64,000 nt of DNA from Branchiostoma floridae (lineage: Eukaryota; Chordata; Leptocardii; Amphioxiformes; Branchiostomatidae): the NCBI RefSeq assembly GCF_000003815.2, contig NC_049986.1:1976497-2040496 (forward strand), read 5' to 3'. Positions within the stretch are counted from its first letter, which is position 1. Every line of letters begins with the position of its first letter. Of the stretch, positions 22,280 to 33,659 are shown one piece after another. The notes under the pieces were generated by a model that saw nothing but the letters and a program-made list of their open reading frames with translations, was not told the DNA's origin and did not search any database. The translations under genes and the position numbers were made by a program.

Positions 22280-23091
22280 GCTAAATTCCAACTCATTATC
22301 ATAATTTATGCAAAAGTTCAGAAGGACCACGTTGTGCACTAAGCCTATTCCGACCAGATGGGGGAATTTTGAGGCCCTCAGCAACATTTATGTCGTATAA
22401 CTCATGAATGGCTAGAGCTAAAGCTACGAAACTTGGTAATTTATCACAAAATATTGTTTGCAAAAGTTTTTGGTCAATAAAGTAAGTTTATCATTTTTGG
22501 GGGTTGCCATGGCAACCATATTCTAACAGGCATATTTTTGACAAAATTTGACTATTTCAATTTAAACAAGGTTTTCTTGGTAAACTACACCTGTTTTCTG
22601 ACAACAATTAAATTCTATGAAATTCAATGTACTTTTCATGACTAAAAATTTATAATTTATGCTAATTTCATGACGTCATTGGTCAAAATCCAAGATGGCC
22701 GCCCTGATTAGGCAAATGACGTCATAATGTCGTCATATTACATGTTGACGACACAGAAATTTTTGTGATGATTTAGGTTTACATTCTTAGTATTGTCTGA
22801 AAGTTTGGTAGTCATACTGTAAGTGGTTAGGGAGTTAGTCTCCAAAGTTTGTTTTAAAAACTGCACATTTTTGCTGGGGTCCATTTGGACCCCAGGGGGA
22901 CTGAACACAAACTTTCTTTATAATTTCCACATTATTGTACCAATCTTTGCGAAAACTTAGGAGAAGGTATAAGACATATTGACTGACAAAGTCACGGAAG
23001 GATTTTTTCGTCAGATCAAAAATGTTTAAATGGCACTTGAAAATGTACGCCTGGGGTCCAAATGGACCCCACTCGGGTGTTTGAGGGTTAA
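22280..23091. mobile_element. Probable DNA-transposon remnant with GGGGTCCATTTGGACCCC palindromes
   Basis: Near-perfect palindromes GGGGTCCATTTGGACCCC (about 22874) and GGGGTCCAAATGGACCCC (about 23053) lie close to an end reading GAGGGTTAA (TTAA at 23088-23091). Subterminal palindromes next to TTAA are compatible with a piggyBac-like element, but the left terminus is not identified and there is no transposase frame. Internal TGACGTCA sites and AAGATGGCCGCC at 22692 also occur. Confidence 0.35.
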
Positions 23092-23099
23092 GTTCCCCT

Positions 23100-23700
23100 A
23101 TTTTCACTGACATAAAGCCATATTTACACTTTCTTTCTTTACTTTGTTTAACATGAGACTGACAACGGGAAAGACGGAAGTATGAGAGGAAAACAACTCA
23201 ATTTAACCGTAGTCGTTACATTAATCATAAGCGACATCTATTGATCAGTTGCAGTACTGCAGCACCATACGCATTGGAGTAGTGCAGTACTGCCACTAAT
23301 TAATGGGGGTCGCTTGTGATCCATGTAAAGATTCCAGTACGACAAATTATCCCAGTCCGCACTCAAGGCCACTAACAATTCTCTCAGCCTTGGCCAATTT
23401 TACCCCTCTGCCGGCTGAAGTCCTTCCCCAGCTTATGTTACTGTTTTATGCCACCGGAGGAATCTGCTTGGAGATTAACGTACGTGTACCACACTTCTGC
23501 TCCCAAGTCCAAACGAGGGAGTTACATCTATCTCTCAGGAAATGGACTCGTTACCGCCAGTATTCACAAAGTAAGACTTGTCGTTGTTTCTATCCTCTAG
23601 TCTGTCGACTGCCCTTGTTTGGTGACTGTTAATTCTGGCCAAGAACAAAAGTGTGCCAACCCGTTTCGTTCAGCATATGATTTACTCGCACACACAAAGA
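23100..23700 (-). mobile_element. Palindrome-containing repeat upstream of ZNF3
   Basis: The 111-bp palindrome is at 23217-23327 (ends TACATTAATCATAAGCGAC and GTCGCTTGTGATCCATGTA). It is flanked by the AAAGTAAAGAAAG segment on one side and, at 23653, by GTGCCAACCCGTTTCGTTCA, which it shares with 14141. The order palindrome repeat, then CCAAT block, then 81-bp array, then zinc-finger gene is the same as for ZNF2. Confidence 0.55.
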
Positions 23701-23909
23701 AAGTTGACTGTTGTATGTAAATAGGGCTATTGTTAGGTTAGGCGATACGGGAGGTAGGAGTTGCATGCATTAACTTGTTAGTCGAGACCTGATTGATTGA
23801 AGATGATGAGAGCAGTCCACTCATTGGCCAAGTAAATATTCTATTGTTATATTAATTATGCTTAGAAGAGGCACTTGTCTGCTCAGTTAGTTCGAGACCT
23901 TGGAGTCTG
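23700..23909 (+). promoter_or_regulatory. Putative ZNF3 promoter and non-coding first exon
   Basis: This is the counterpart of 15260-15456: GGGCTATTGTTAGGTTAG, CTCATTGGCCAAGTA (inverted CCAAT), CTATTGTTATATTAATTATG and TTCGAGACCTTGGAGTCTG|GTATGT. The first donor has CTG where others have CAG. The start-exon acceptor follows at 25117. Confidence 0.45.
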
Positions 23910-24303
23910 GTATGTGAACGTGTTAGATAGTCCCTCTGTAGCATGTAAGGTTGTGTAGTTTGTAGTGTAATACTTTGATTATGGAGTCAGGTATGTGAAC
24001 GTGTTAGATAGTCCCTCTGTAGCATGTAAGGTTGTGTAGTTTGTAGTGTAGTACTTTGATTATGGAGTCAGGTATGTGAACGTGTTAGATAGTCCCTCTG
24101 TAGCATGTAAGGTTGTGTAGTTTGTAGTGTAATACTTTGATTATGGAGTCAGGTATGTGAACGTGTTAGATAGTCCCTCTGTACTGTAGTATGTAAGGTT
24201 GTGTAGTTTGTAGTGTGATACTTTGATTATGGAGTCAGGTATGTGAACGTGTTAGGTAGTCCCTCTGTAGCATGTAAGGTTGTGTGGTTTGTTTAGTAAT
24301 ACT
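23902..24303 (+). repeat. 81-bp tandem array, five units (ZNF3 copy)
   Basis: Units start at 23902, 23983, 24064, 24145 and 24231; the fourth is 86 bp through a 5-bp insertion. The sequence is the same as in the ZNF2 array, with GGAGTCAGGTATGTGAACG in each unit from the second on. Confidence 0.85.
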
Positions 24304-25136
24304 TACCAGCGTAGAAAATACTTGTTTGCTGTCCGTTTTAGCCTGATAGCTAGAACATCCATGAGCCGAGTTGCTGGTCTTTGTTGGGGCTGTCCTGGCA
24401 ACACGGATACCAGCTACCGTGGATGTCATCTGGCCTCAAAAAAGAAAACAAAACCCGTCTTGACGTTGTTATGTAAATCAAAACAATGGTCGAGACAAGG
24501 ACTGCTCTTGGGATTCTTTTTCGAGGCCTTTTCCTTAGACATACCGCACATGTGTTTTGATTTCTGTGAGAGGGCTTATACGTAGGTGCCTCTTCTCTCG
24601 GCTGAATGGCCCTTTATCAAAGAAACGAATTTCCGGGCAAAAATTATCTTTTGGCAGATTTAGGATTCAGAAGTGTTTTTGACACCTCTTTGTATGTATT
24701 TCTGCGAAGGCAAAAAACAAACAATCAAGGACCCACTACGAAGGCGAATAAAACAAAAGGTTCGGATTTAAACGCCTTTTACCGCGAGTTATAGAGAGCT
24801 AGATCTGTTATTAGTTGCAGTAGCGGCTCGCTTCAATTGTCAGCAACTTAATTTTCTTATACAGTCGGGCTCAGATCTCAGCTCGCCCTGAAATATAAAA
24901 GCAAACATTTGCTAGAAGTCTGCGAAGTAAGCCTATTTCAAGGCGGTTTCAATCATGCAGAATATCATAACAGAAATTTCTATTGTAAAAAGGCAGCAAT
25001 AATTTTCTTAAATCAACATAACGTTGCTTTTGCTTGTCAGCTGAGTCGTTTGATTGGACTTTGTCATGAAACAAACCGCTTTTTCCTAGATGTTGACATC
25101 CATTTCCATTCCTCCAGTGTCAGAGACCTACTCCAC

Positions 25137-25980
25137 ATGGCGACCCCGGCTGTATCTCATATGGAAAAAGAGAAGGGAAGTAATGGACAGGGAGAGGATC
25201 TTCCGCGTACACACAAGTGTGGCGAGTGCGACAAGGAGTTTCGTCGATTGAATGACTGGAAGAGACACATGCGTACTCACACGGGCGAGAGACCGTTTGG
25301 TTGCGAGGATTGCGACAAGCAGTTTAGTGATCTGCATGGGTAATCTGAAGAAGCATATGCGGACTCATGATCACACTAGTGAAAAGCCCTATAGGTGTGA
25401 TGAATGCAGCAAACAGTTTTTCGAGCTGGCTTCCCTGGAGAAGCATATGCGGACTCACACAGGAGAGAAACCATACAGATGTGAGGAGTGCGGCAGACAG
25501 TTCAGTCAGCTGTGTAATCTGAAGAAGCATATAAAGACTCATACTGGTGAAAAGCCTTACATTTGTGAGGAGTGCGGCAGGCAGTTCAGTGTACTGGAGA
25601 CTCTGAAGAGTCACATGCGGACTCATACCGGGGAGAAGCCATATAGGTGCGATGAATGCAGCAAACAGTTCAGTCAGCATAGTACCCTGAAGAGGCATAT
25701 GAGGTGCCACACTGGTGAAAAGCCTTACAGATGTGAGGAATGCAGCAAGCAGTTCTGTGAGCTGGGTCATCTGAAGAGGCATATACGGACTCACACAGGG
25801 GAGAAACCTTACAGATGTGAGGGGTGCGGCAGACCGTTCAGTAGATTGGGTAATCTGAAGAGGCATATGAGGACTCACACCGGTGAGAACCCCTACCGGT
25901 GTTAAGAATACAGTAGGAGCTTCTGTCAGTCAAACCGTCTCCGTAGCCACATGCGAATCCACAGCGATGGACGTTCACAG
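25137..25980 (+). pseudogene. ZNF3: C2H2 zinc-finger gene with a 4-bp insertion
   Basis: The start exon begins at 25118 after CATTCCTCCAG; ATGGCGACCCCGGCTG encodes MATPAVSHMEKEKG and then nine finger units. In finger 2 a CATG insertion (CTGCATGGGTAAT against CTGGGTAAT, near 25335) shifts the frame, so the ATG product ends within finger 2. Fingers 3-8 stay open in the new frame to 25905. The linker after finger 2 also has two extra residues (THDHTSEKPY). In the last finger YRCKE has become YRC-stop-E, although SNRLRSHMRIHSDGRSQ follows in frame. Frameshifted as read; a single polymorphic or mis-assembled 4-bp insertion could make fingers 1-8 whole again. Confidence 0.75.
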
Positions 25981-26788
25981 GCACCGAAGATTATGGTCAA
26001 GTTCGGTATAAGGGAAATCGAAAGAGACAAGTAGGACTCAGATAAGCCACGAACCAAAGTTTGCTCATGTATATGCCTTAGTCAACTGACGCAAGTTCAA
26101 TGCTTCGTTATAGAATGCCTGTTTAAAGAGACATTTACGTATACTATTTATCTAAATGCATTCATATTATTCATAACCGACGCAGGACTAGAACTTTAAT
26201 GTGCTTTTTGTGTTAAAATCTAGTTAAGTGGTGGCTTCGGTGTTGGAAATGTTTTTGCCGAAATCAACTATTGAAAAACCATTAACAATTTTGTGTATTT
26301 TATTTTTTACGTTGTAACTTGTATTGAATGCTAGCATGCTAGATCATTGTAGTTACTTGGGAAGAATGATGCAGGCGTCTCTCTAGATCTTAGATATTTG
26401 AGTGTGCATAAAGTAGCTGGTTTGGACCGGAACTGTTTATTGTTTATTTAGAGTATGCAAAATGTACACGTCTTTTTAAGATATTGTCGTCGAAATTTCA
26501 AGTTGGTTAGTACTGTTATGTAAGTTTACACTGACCCCCTCTATATGTATGTAGTTTGCACGTGTACATTTCTAGAGGCTGTAAATACCGTCAATCAGCA
26601 TGTAAAAACGACACGATTTAGTCGACCTTCTAACAACTGGAATTCCTCGAGGGATTTTTTTGCGTTAACTTTATAAAATTTAATATGCCGTACATTTGAA
26701 TTGAACTAATCTCTATGTTAGAATTGAACTGTTGCAGAAAATGTTACATGATATTGATATTAATCAACGGAATATCTGACACACCTTC

Positions 26789-26794
26789 AATAAA
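26789..26794 (+). terminator. Poly(A) signal of the ZNF3 unit
   Basis: AATAAA in TTCAATAAAAGGCAACATAC, aligned with the same site in ZNF2 and, inverted, ZNF4. The surrounding ~300 bp (AAACCCTGGTTGACAGAA, CATACAGACGTTTTCC) is conserved among the paralogs. Confidence 0.55.
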
Positions 26795-26879
26795 AGGCAA
26801 CATACCTCAAAAGTATGGTTGGATTCGTATGTTTCTCTATATAAGTGTCACACATGTATAAACCCTGGTTGACAGAAAA

Positions 26880-28060
26880 ACATATCGCAGCATACAGACG
26901 TTTTCCTTGAAGAGGCTGCGGTGTGCGGAAACAAGGCAACTCTTGCCTGCACACCTGCCGCGGGACCTTCCCTTCCTAATCTCATCAAATGGGCTGACCA
27001 ATGGGCGAGCGCACACCTGCCGCGGGACCTTCCCTTCCTAATCTCATCAAATGAGCTGACCAATGGGCGAGCGCACACGCCTGGGCACAGGTCAGGTCGG
27101 GAAATAGCCTGATGACACAACTACGCCGTATGAACGCATCAGAGATCGGTGACCGCGTGCACGGGAGCCGGCTTCTTTTCGATGCTTCCTCCTTTTCTTT
27201 TCCGTTACTTCAGTCGCCCAAGCTTTCGTAAAGGCGGGCGGAGAGAAAAAATGATAATTATGTTATTGAAAAATAAAACAAAACAAAACAAAACAAAAGT
27301 AGCGTCGCGGAGCACTGCGCCAACAGTGTTCGCGAACGAGGCGGGTGGGCGGACGCAAATGGTTCCTGAACAACATTTAGTCGAACAAGGCAAGCGGCGC
27401 CTACTTTTCCCGCTATTTCGACCATAAAAGTATGCTTGACTAGTTGAATATTGTTCTTCCTATCTGAATGTACGTTAAAAGTAGAGGAAAGATAGGGCGA
27501 CTTAAATCGCGGAAAGAAAATGAGAATGCAGAATACAGAAGGCAAGCTCATATCTCTGATATGCTGCTACTATGTAGACTATGTAGATAATCAGGCGATT
27601 TGCTTGGCTCCAACAACGTGGGTCATCAGGCCAGCTTGTGCGGAAACAAGGCAACTCTTGCCTGCACACCTGCCGCGGGACCTTCCCTTCCTAATCTCAT
27701 CAAATGGGCTGACCAATGGGCGAGCGCACACGCCTGGGCACAGGTCAGGTCAGGTCGGGAAATAGCCTGACGGCTCAACTACGCCGTATGAACGCATTAG
27801 ATCTTTATATAGCTACATGTACATGGTATGGACTAGAATTGTTTATTGGTTCCTTTTAAAGTAAATGTATTTAACAGGTTACTTGTTTTGTCAAACGTAA
27901 TGTGGTTGTGTAAGATACAAAGCTTGCATAAAATATAACTAATGTTCGACTATAAAATTTACCTTTCTCTGTATGCATGTTCACTATGCCAAAAGTGGAC
28001 TTCAATTCTTTTTACACAGTTCTTTATAATTTACTTAATAAAGTGTTTTTGAAATCAACG
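26880..28060. repeat. Duplicated block with 62-bp CCAAT arrays (inverted copy 2)
   Basis: This is the inverted counterpart of 7140-8280. It has arrays at about 26920-27120 (two units) and 27640-27790 (one unit), the GC-rich piece with GAGGCGGGTGGGCGGACG between them, and the TTTCTCTGTATGCATG edge at 27970. An AAAAC microsatellite is at 27275-27297. It sits downstream of ZNF3 just as copy 1 sits downstream of ZNF1, so block and gene were probably duplicated together. Confidence 0.6.
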
Positions 28061-28683
28061 AAGTGATATTTCTTTTTAAACAAAAAACTATTCTGTATGT
28101 GAATACTGTACATTAAGTTGTTGACTAGTTTTTCTTTGATTACAGTAGTATGTTCCAGGTTTTGGATTTATAAATGATTATCAGTTCGACTCATTTCTCA
28201 ATGATGGCCCATAGGCTAATATCCTTGTCAAAATGTAGCTCTGCATGGCAGCTGTTACAGGGCAGCTGAAGATGGCCGCTAAGAAAACAAGAAAGCTGTA
28301 ACAAGGGTTGTGTACAAGAAGAATATAAAACTCTGTTTTCTTTTCGCATGGCGTGATGACAAATATCATGTTTCTCAATTTGAAAGAATATTACATGTCT
28401 CTGTGATGATATGTTGTCTTTTGTTTATTTCTTACGGCGCTCAATCAGTTGGATTATGTGTACATTTAAATATTTCCGGATCCCCTCGGACAACACTGAA
28501 CTTGTCAGGTGAATCCAAACATAAAGGCTAACAGATTCCAGTCACGTGCTCTCCCGATCCTCTTAGCCAACCAGCCAGTGTAAATTTTCCCTAGTTCTGT
28601 CAGGGGCAAAGAATCAGACATTTCTATTGACTAATGGTTTGGAAACATACTGATGGACATTGAGGAATGGTTAGAAATCTTTA

Positions 28684-28735
28684 CGTCACATGGATCAAAA
28701 GCGACCCATATTAATCACTACCAATACTACAGCTT
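28684..28735 (+). repeat. Half copy of the 111-bp palindrome
   Basis: TTTACGTCACATGGATCAAA followed by AGCGACCCATATTAAT matches the left arm of the palindrome family. The right arm is missing. Confidence 0.45.
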
Positions 28736-28859
28736 GGCGCACTGTCAGGTTGGTTCATGGACTGCACCAACAGCTTAGGGTCCCCAGACTCCCCACTGTG
28801 CGCTAATATGTAGCCAACAGGTAAATCCTGACTACTACTATGTCTCTTCGCCTCATATC

Positions 28860-29160
28860 TGCTTGGAGAAGATGAATATAGTAGAAATTGGCAAAATACA
28901 CAGATACTGTCACGCATGTCATACGTCGCATGGCACACGTCGCCATAGAAGCGGACACACCGAATGCACCTTCTTGAAAATACACGTGAACAAAATGCAT
29001 AAGTGTACTACCTTCTCATTATTGTTCTTCGAAACGTTTTTCTCAGACCAATCTGAGCACAGTTATGAAAACAGGAAGTTTCCAGACTGGTTGACAGATT
29101 ACATTACGTGAGAGTATCCAGTGATATTTACCCTTTCCTTAGACCAATCGTTAATCTATC
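28860..29160 (+). repeat. Segment duplicated on both sides of the LRR gene (left copy)
   Basis: CGAAACGTTTTTCTCAGACC, GACAGATTACATTACGTGAG and the bases between them recur at 33870-34110 with scattered differences. A shorter third version (AGGTCTCCAGATTGG, ATTACAATACGTGATGG) lies at 29385-29420. It precedes the LRR start by about 550 bp, so it may be part of its upstream region. Confidence 0.5.
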
Positions 29161-29699
29161 TAATCTTACACATGTGCGCTAATGGCGATGGTTTTATGAT
29201 CCTAACATTACCAGACTGGGGATAATCAAAATGTATTGAATGTGGCTCTGCCTTAACCAGTTGTATGCTCTAAACCAGCCCCTGACGTGCCTAAGGCGTC
29301 TACAAAAGTGTGCGTGGGTAGACAAGCAGACATATGCAATTTCATTTACTACTTTTCTGTCTGAGTAGATGTTTCAAAACAGGAGGTCTCCAGATTGGTT
29401 CTGTGATTACAATACGTGATGGTACTCAGTCTGTAGTCAACAGTGCAAGATATATAATCAGGCATGAGATACCGTCTTGAGCACGGCAGACACACGTACA
29501 ACATGTATGATACACACACGACGCTAAGATATTTGCTGAAGACAGTTTCAAGATCGCACAGTACTTACTTAACCTGCTTTTCAAGGCGATGCACACCACC
29601 TGGGAGCCCTACGGATATATATCTGAGCATTTGATGCAAACTCGTGGCGTGTACGTATCTCTATCTGACCAGGTGGAACTGAGGACAACTCGTACAGAC

Positions 29700-31274
29700 A
29701 TGAAAGTAAGTGGACTGCTGTTGCTCCTTACTTTGACCCGTCTATGGTCAGGTTATGCTTGTCTACCGGCTACGTGTAGCATAGACTATTTGTCATACTT
29801 CGGGACATCGATGGTTCACTGTTACAATACAAACCTTACGGCGATTCCTGACGACATCCCGGCCAATGCTGAAAGCTTTCCCTTGTCCAGTTCATGTAGC
29901 ATCACGAAAGTACCGTACCTTCCACCACTACCGCGGCTGCGTGTCCTGGAACTAAAAAGGAACTGCATAGATTCTTTTTCCTGGATTTCTTTGCGTGCGC
30001 TGCTAAATTTGAAATCTCTTGGTCTAATGGGAAACCGACTTCGGTACGTGAAGCTGGACACCGTCATTGAGCATCTCCCGAAGCTGAGAGATGTTGACCT
30101 ACGTTACAACAAATTGGCGTCTTTCTCTGAGTACGAGCTGGGACGGCCCCAAGTCACCGAGGCATGGCTCAATGGGAACCCTCTTCGCTGTGACTGTGAC
30201 CTCTCCTGGCTGATGGTTAAGATGACGTGTTTACAGGACTGTAAGGGGAGAGACAGACAGGCCTGTTGTTCGCGCTGCTCAGCTTGTTTTCTCGACAGAA
30301 GTCTAAAGATTGGCGCTAATGTCTGCTCCAGTCCGCGTGAACTGAATAAGTTGCATTTGTCCAACGCGCTCGTGACTGCCAAACTAACGGGCTGTGGGAC
30401 ACATCAGCCCACCACAGAACCTACAGCGAATTCAGTGTTTCCTTCAAATGAGACTCCAACTCAGACCAAGCGTCAGCTGCAGCGCAACGAAACTTCTCTG
30501 TCCATAATACCGACAGGCTCTGCACAGACAATCGCGACTTCTTCTCTGAACGCTACGGGCACGACGAAAAAACAACTTCCAGTTCTATACAACCCCATCT
30601 CTGCAACTGGAACTTTTTTGGCTATAGCTATCGTACTCTGCCTCGTACTCAGACGGTACTACGTTAAAATCAACAACTCCCCGGGAGCTGTCAATCACGG
30701 ACACCAGCCTGTCAATCAAACTACACCACCGATAGTAAACCACGAATATCCTACAGGAGCTTTGGATGGCGGGAATTCGGCAGTCATGGACGGAAGAGAA
30801 AGTACAGCATCAACAACAATCCACACTTACGAACATCCTACAGGAGATTTGGATGGCGGGAATTCGGCAGTCATGGACGGAAGAGAAAGTACAGCATCAA
30901 CAACAATCCACACTTACGAACATCCTACAGGAGATTTGGATGGCGGGAATTCGGCAGTCATGGAAGAAAGAGAAAGTACAGCATCAACAACAATCCACAC
31001 TTACGAAAATCCTACAGGAGATTTGGATGGCGGGAATTCGGCAGTCATGGACGGAAGAGAAAGTACAGCATCAACAACAATCCACACTTACGAAAACCCT
31101 ACAGGAGATTTGGATGGTGGGAATTCGGCAGTCATGGACGGAAGAGAAAGTACAGCATCAACAACAATCCACACTTACGAAAATCCTACAGGAGATTTGG
31201 ACAGCGGGAATTCAGCAGCCATGGATGGAAGAAAAAGTACAGCACCAACAACAAGCATATACTCTATTGAATGA
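29700..31274 (+). CDS. LRR transmembrane receptor-like protein
   Basis: A 524-residue type I membrane protein. The frame is open further upstream (Met at 29589), but the Met at 29700 starts a clear signal peptide (MKVSGLLLLLTLTRLWSGYA) and is preferred. Next come an LRRNT-like cysteine region (CLPATC, VHCYNTNLTAIPDDIP), about four leucine-rich repeats (LRVLELKRNCI, LKSLGLMGNRL, LRDVDLRYNKL), an LRRCT (NPLRCDCDLSWLM, residues 160-172), a Thr/Ser-rich stalk with sequons, and one TM helix (about 302-320: GTFLAIAIVLCLVL) followed by RRYY. The cytoplasmic tail is five and a half copies of a 29-residue unit with HTYEHP or HTYENP. LRR ectodomains usually bind proteins or other ligands at the cell surface; the partner is unknown. 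Single exon as far as seen. Confidence 0.85.
   Translation: MKVSGLLLLLTLTRLWSGYACLPATCSIDYLSYFGTSMVHCYNTNLTAIPDDIPANAESFPLSSSCSITKVPYLPPLPRLRVLELKRNCIDSFSWISLRALLNLKSLGLMGNRLRYVKLDTVIEHLPKLRDVDLRYNKLASFSEYELGRPQVTEAWLNGNPLRCDCDLSWLMVKMTCLQDCKGRDRQACCSRCSACFLDRSLKIGANVCSSPRELNKLHLSNALVTAKLTGCGTHQPTTEPTANSVFPSNETPTQTKRQLQRNETSLSIIPTGSAQTIATSSLNATGTTKKQLPVLYNPISATGTFLAIAIVLCLVLRRYYVKINNSPGAVNHGHQPVNQTTPPIVNHEYPTGALDGGNSAVMDGRESTASTTIHTYEHPTGDLDGGNSAVMDGRESTASTTIHTYEHPTGDLDGGNSAVMEERESTASTTIHTYENPTGDLDGGNSAVMDGRESTASTTIHTYENPTGDLDGGNSAVMDGRESTASTTIHTYENPTGDLDSGNSAAMDGRKSTAPTTSIYSIE
30759..31274 (+). repeat. 87-bp coding minisatellite in the LRR tail
   Basis: Five full units and one partial unit of 87 bp (29 codons: DLDGGNSAVMDGRESTAS then TTIHTYENPTG). 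Units are almost identical at the DNA level; unit 3 differs by MEERE and the last ends SIYSIE. Because 87 is a multiple of three, a second frame (MAGIRQSW...) is also open through the array; it lacks a plausible start context and is considered a by-product. Confidence 0.85.
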
Positions 31275-31772
31275 GATAGGGATGGGGGACAGGGGACAGT
31301 CACGAATGAAACATAACCTATGGCGTCGGCACCAAAGATAGACCATATCTACTCTACCGAAGAAGAGGTGGATACATGTACAACAACAAACGAGCTCTAC
31401 TCTATTGACGAACTTCAATGTTTGGATAATCGAACAGAAACACAGAAACAACAGCAACCAATCTACTCTACTGAAAGTTTGACTGAAGAACATCCGGCTG
31501 TCCCAGATTAGTCGAGCTCTACAAGGATTGACAGGACTCTACCATCTAGTCTGTACACGTCACCAACAGTCAACTCTGCAGGCACAGATCGTGCATTGTA
31601 GTGACCTATACATGAACATAGCGCCAAAGCAGGACATACAGAACCCTTGGAGAGCTTCGGAAGAAAGGTTCCAGTACACCACCAGAATTATACTAACATG
31701 TACGAACGAAACATGACATTTAGTGAGCACCAGGACAAAGAGCTTCTACAGAAACTCATCAAATTCCAATAG
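31275..31772 (+). pseudogene. In-frame remnant of a longer LRR-receptor cytoplasmic tail
   Basis: Past the TGA at 31272-31274 the same frame still reads as protein between a few stops: KIDHIYSTEEEVDTCTTT, NELYSIDELQ, QQQPIYSTESLTEEHPAVPD, then LYTSPTVNSAG, and finally NYTNMYERNMTFSEHQDK before TAG. The IYSTE and LYSIDE motifs continue the IYSIE that precedes the stop. All three stop codons interrupt it (TGA, TAA, TAG, TAG-TGA), so the simplest explanation is decay of a formerly longer tail rather than readthrough. AATAAA follows at about 31783. Confidence 0.5.
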
Positions 31773-31799
31773 TAACAACCGAGAATAAAGGACTAGAGC

Positions 31800-33040
31800 T
31801 TCTACACAAACAAAGGGCTTTGTGATCAAACACATATTGGACGCCGCCGCCTGTCACACATTGGGCCTCTGGGTTCAGGACTGCAAAAATAACACTTTGG
31901 AAGACCGGAATGTCTAGGTGGAAGGACCCTACGTAAATCTCAATCATAGACATTATTGCCATATAGAGAGAGAGCCAGTGTAGTTCTTACAGTACTGCGA
32001 ACAGGTAACAACATACGGACAGTCATGGTATAAGCTATTCAACATTTATCAGACATATTTAGCACCAAGGACAGACCCAAAGTGACCTACGACATGGCAT
32101 TCCTTTAAAACGTCGCCTTTACAAGGTTAACTGAACCCAATTACAGCATACATGAATAGTATTCAGTGACTTTTCCTTTCTTCTGTTCAATGACAACATT
32201 AGTCTTTTCTTATCTTTAGCAAGCCTTTTCTGTTTCTTATTGATATAGTCTATAGGCTATAGTGTCTCTTTTCCTAGCCTAGCAACCTTTCTTACTTGAT
32301 ACACAATACTTTTACTTATGGCACGCCTGAAAAAGTGAGATTAATGATCACAAACTGTGACGTAATGTTTATTTTATTACACCACACTGATGTAACTGAG
32401 TCAAGTATGTTTGTTGAGTGCTGTGAATGAAAACGTATTGTTTTGAGTAGGGCTCTGTTTAAAATTGGAGTTACTAATTAAAGAGATTAGCGAAACGTGA
32501 AACTACATTTAGTGGCAATGGTTTTCTGTAATGGCAAAGTAACAGTTCTATATATCTAGAACGTTTAAGGTGATAGAAAACAAACTGTCGATAGGGCATT
32601 CGTTTACACGGACGTAATCATACCCGACATGCAATTGCTTACCAACCTTTTCGACAGTAGGACAAGACAAGACAAAACATAATGGCTAGAATCGAGTGTT
32701 GTTTAATCACACGTTTACTTTTATCGCCATGGTGTTAAGGAGGAAGAGGAATGATTAATTGTATCCGTTATTATGAAAATGAATAGACTGCACGTTTCAC
32801 AAAAGCCTACTGTATGTATTCTTTTACTAACGCTGCACTTAACAATCTTCGCAAAATTAATAGCAGTATACAAGAGAAAATCATATTGAGTATGACTGGG
32901 GCATACATTGGCCACCTTTCTATGTGCTGCCACCATGCGGAACCTAACGGCGAAGCATAGGTTTGACTTATTTTGCACTGATCCAGTCTGATGGTGAAGA
33001 AGATGATAAAATTAACAGAAGGGACAAATGGGCGGGTGGC
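31800..33040. other. Non-coding spacer after the LRR gene
   Basis: AT-rich sequence with no recognised gene. The transcript 3' end may lie at the AATAAA near 31783. Confidence 0.45.
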
Positions 33041-33059
33041 AACATGGAGGCATTCATAT

Positions 33060-33320
33060 ACGGAACAACTTAAAAGCGTCGACTTGCGAGACAGAACACA
33101 AGTGTTGATGTCAAGTGTCCACGGCAGCCTAAAAGTGTTCTTTTGTGCGACAGCCTAAGACTGTTAGCTGGTGGGACAGCCTAAAATTGTTCATGGGGGG
33201 GACAGCTTAAGCATTTATGGAAAGTTGGGGGGGGGGGGGCAAAAATAAAAGTGTTGATTGTTGGAACAACTGAAAAAAAGTTATTGATGGATGACACACA
33301 TTAAAGCGTCGAAATTCCAG
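33060..33320. repeat. Degenerate ~34-bp tandem repeat
   Basis: Diverged units built around GGGACAGCCTAAAATTGTT recur (GCGACAGCCTAAGACTGTT, GGGACAGCTTAAGCATT, GGAACAACTGAAAAA), interrupted by a 13-base G run at about 33226-33239. Non-coding. Confidence 0.5.
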
Positions 33321-33659
33321 GACAGAACAAAACAGAGATACTGACATTTCCCTCGATTACATGATCCATAAAATGGCGATAAGTTTTTAAAATTCGGTGG
33401 ACACAGTTAGATCGCTTAATACTTTATAGTTATGCCACAAAATGTTTGTTCTTCCCAAGTGAGATTTCCCCCATATCATTAGATAGTGTTTGCTTTTAAC
33501 ATTCATAAAGCAGACCAGCCAATATGCTTACAGGCGCATGGGCCCATACCGCAAAGTGCAAATTACCGGTGATAGAAGAACTGCGTCTAATTCATAACGG
33601 AATTAAGTTCGAATGGGCAGATCGACAGCCCCCTGACATCTACGGCAATCCTGTTGCCA

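Noticed and set aside
30766-31341. A 191-codon frame (MAGIRQSWTEEK...) inside the LRR gene.
   Set aside because: It exists because the 87-bp repeat is a multiple of three; it has no own start context and overlaps a better-supported coding frame.
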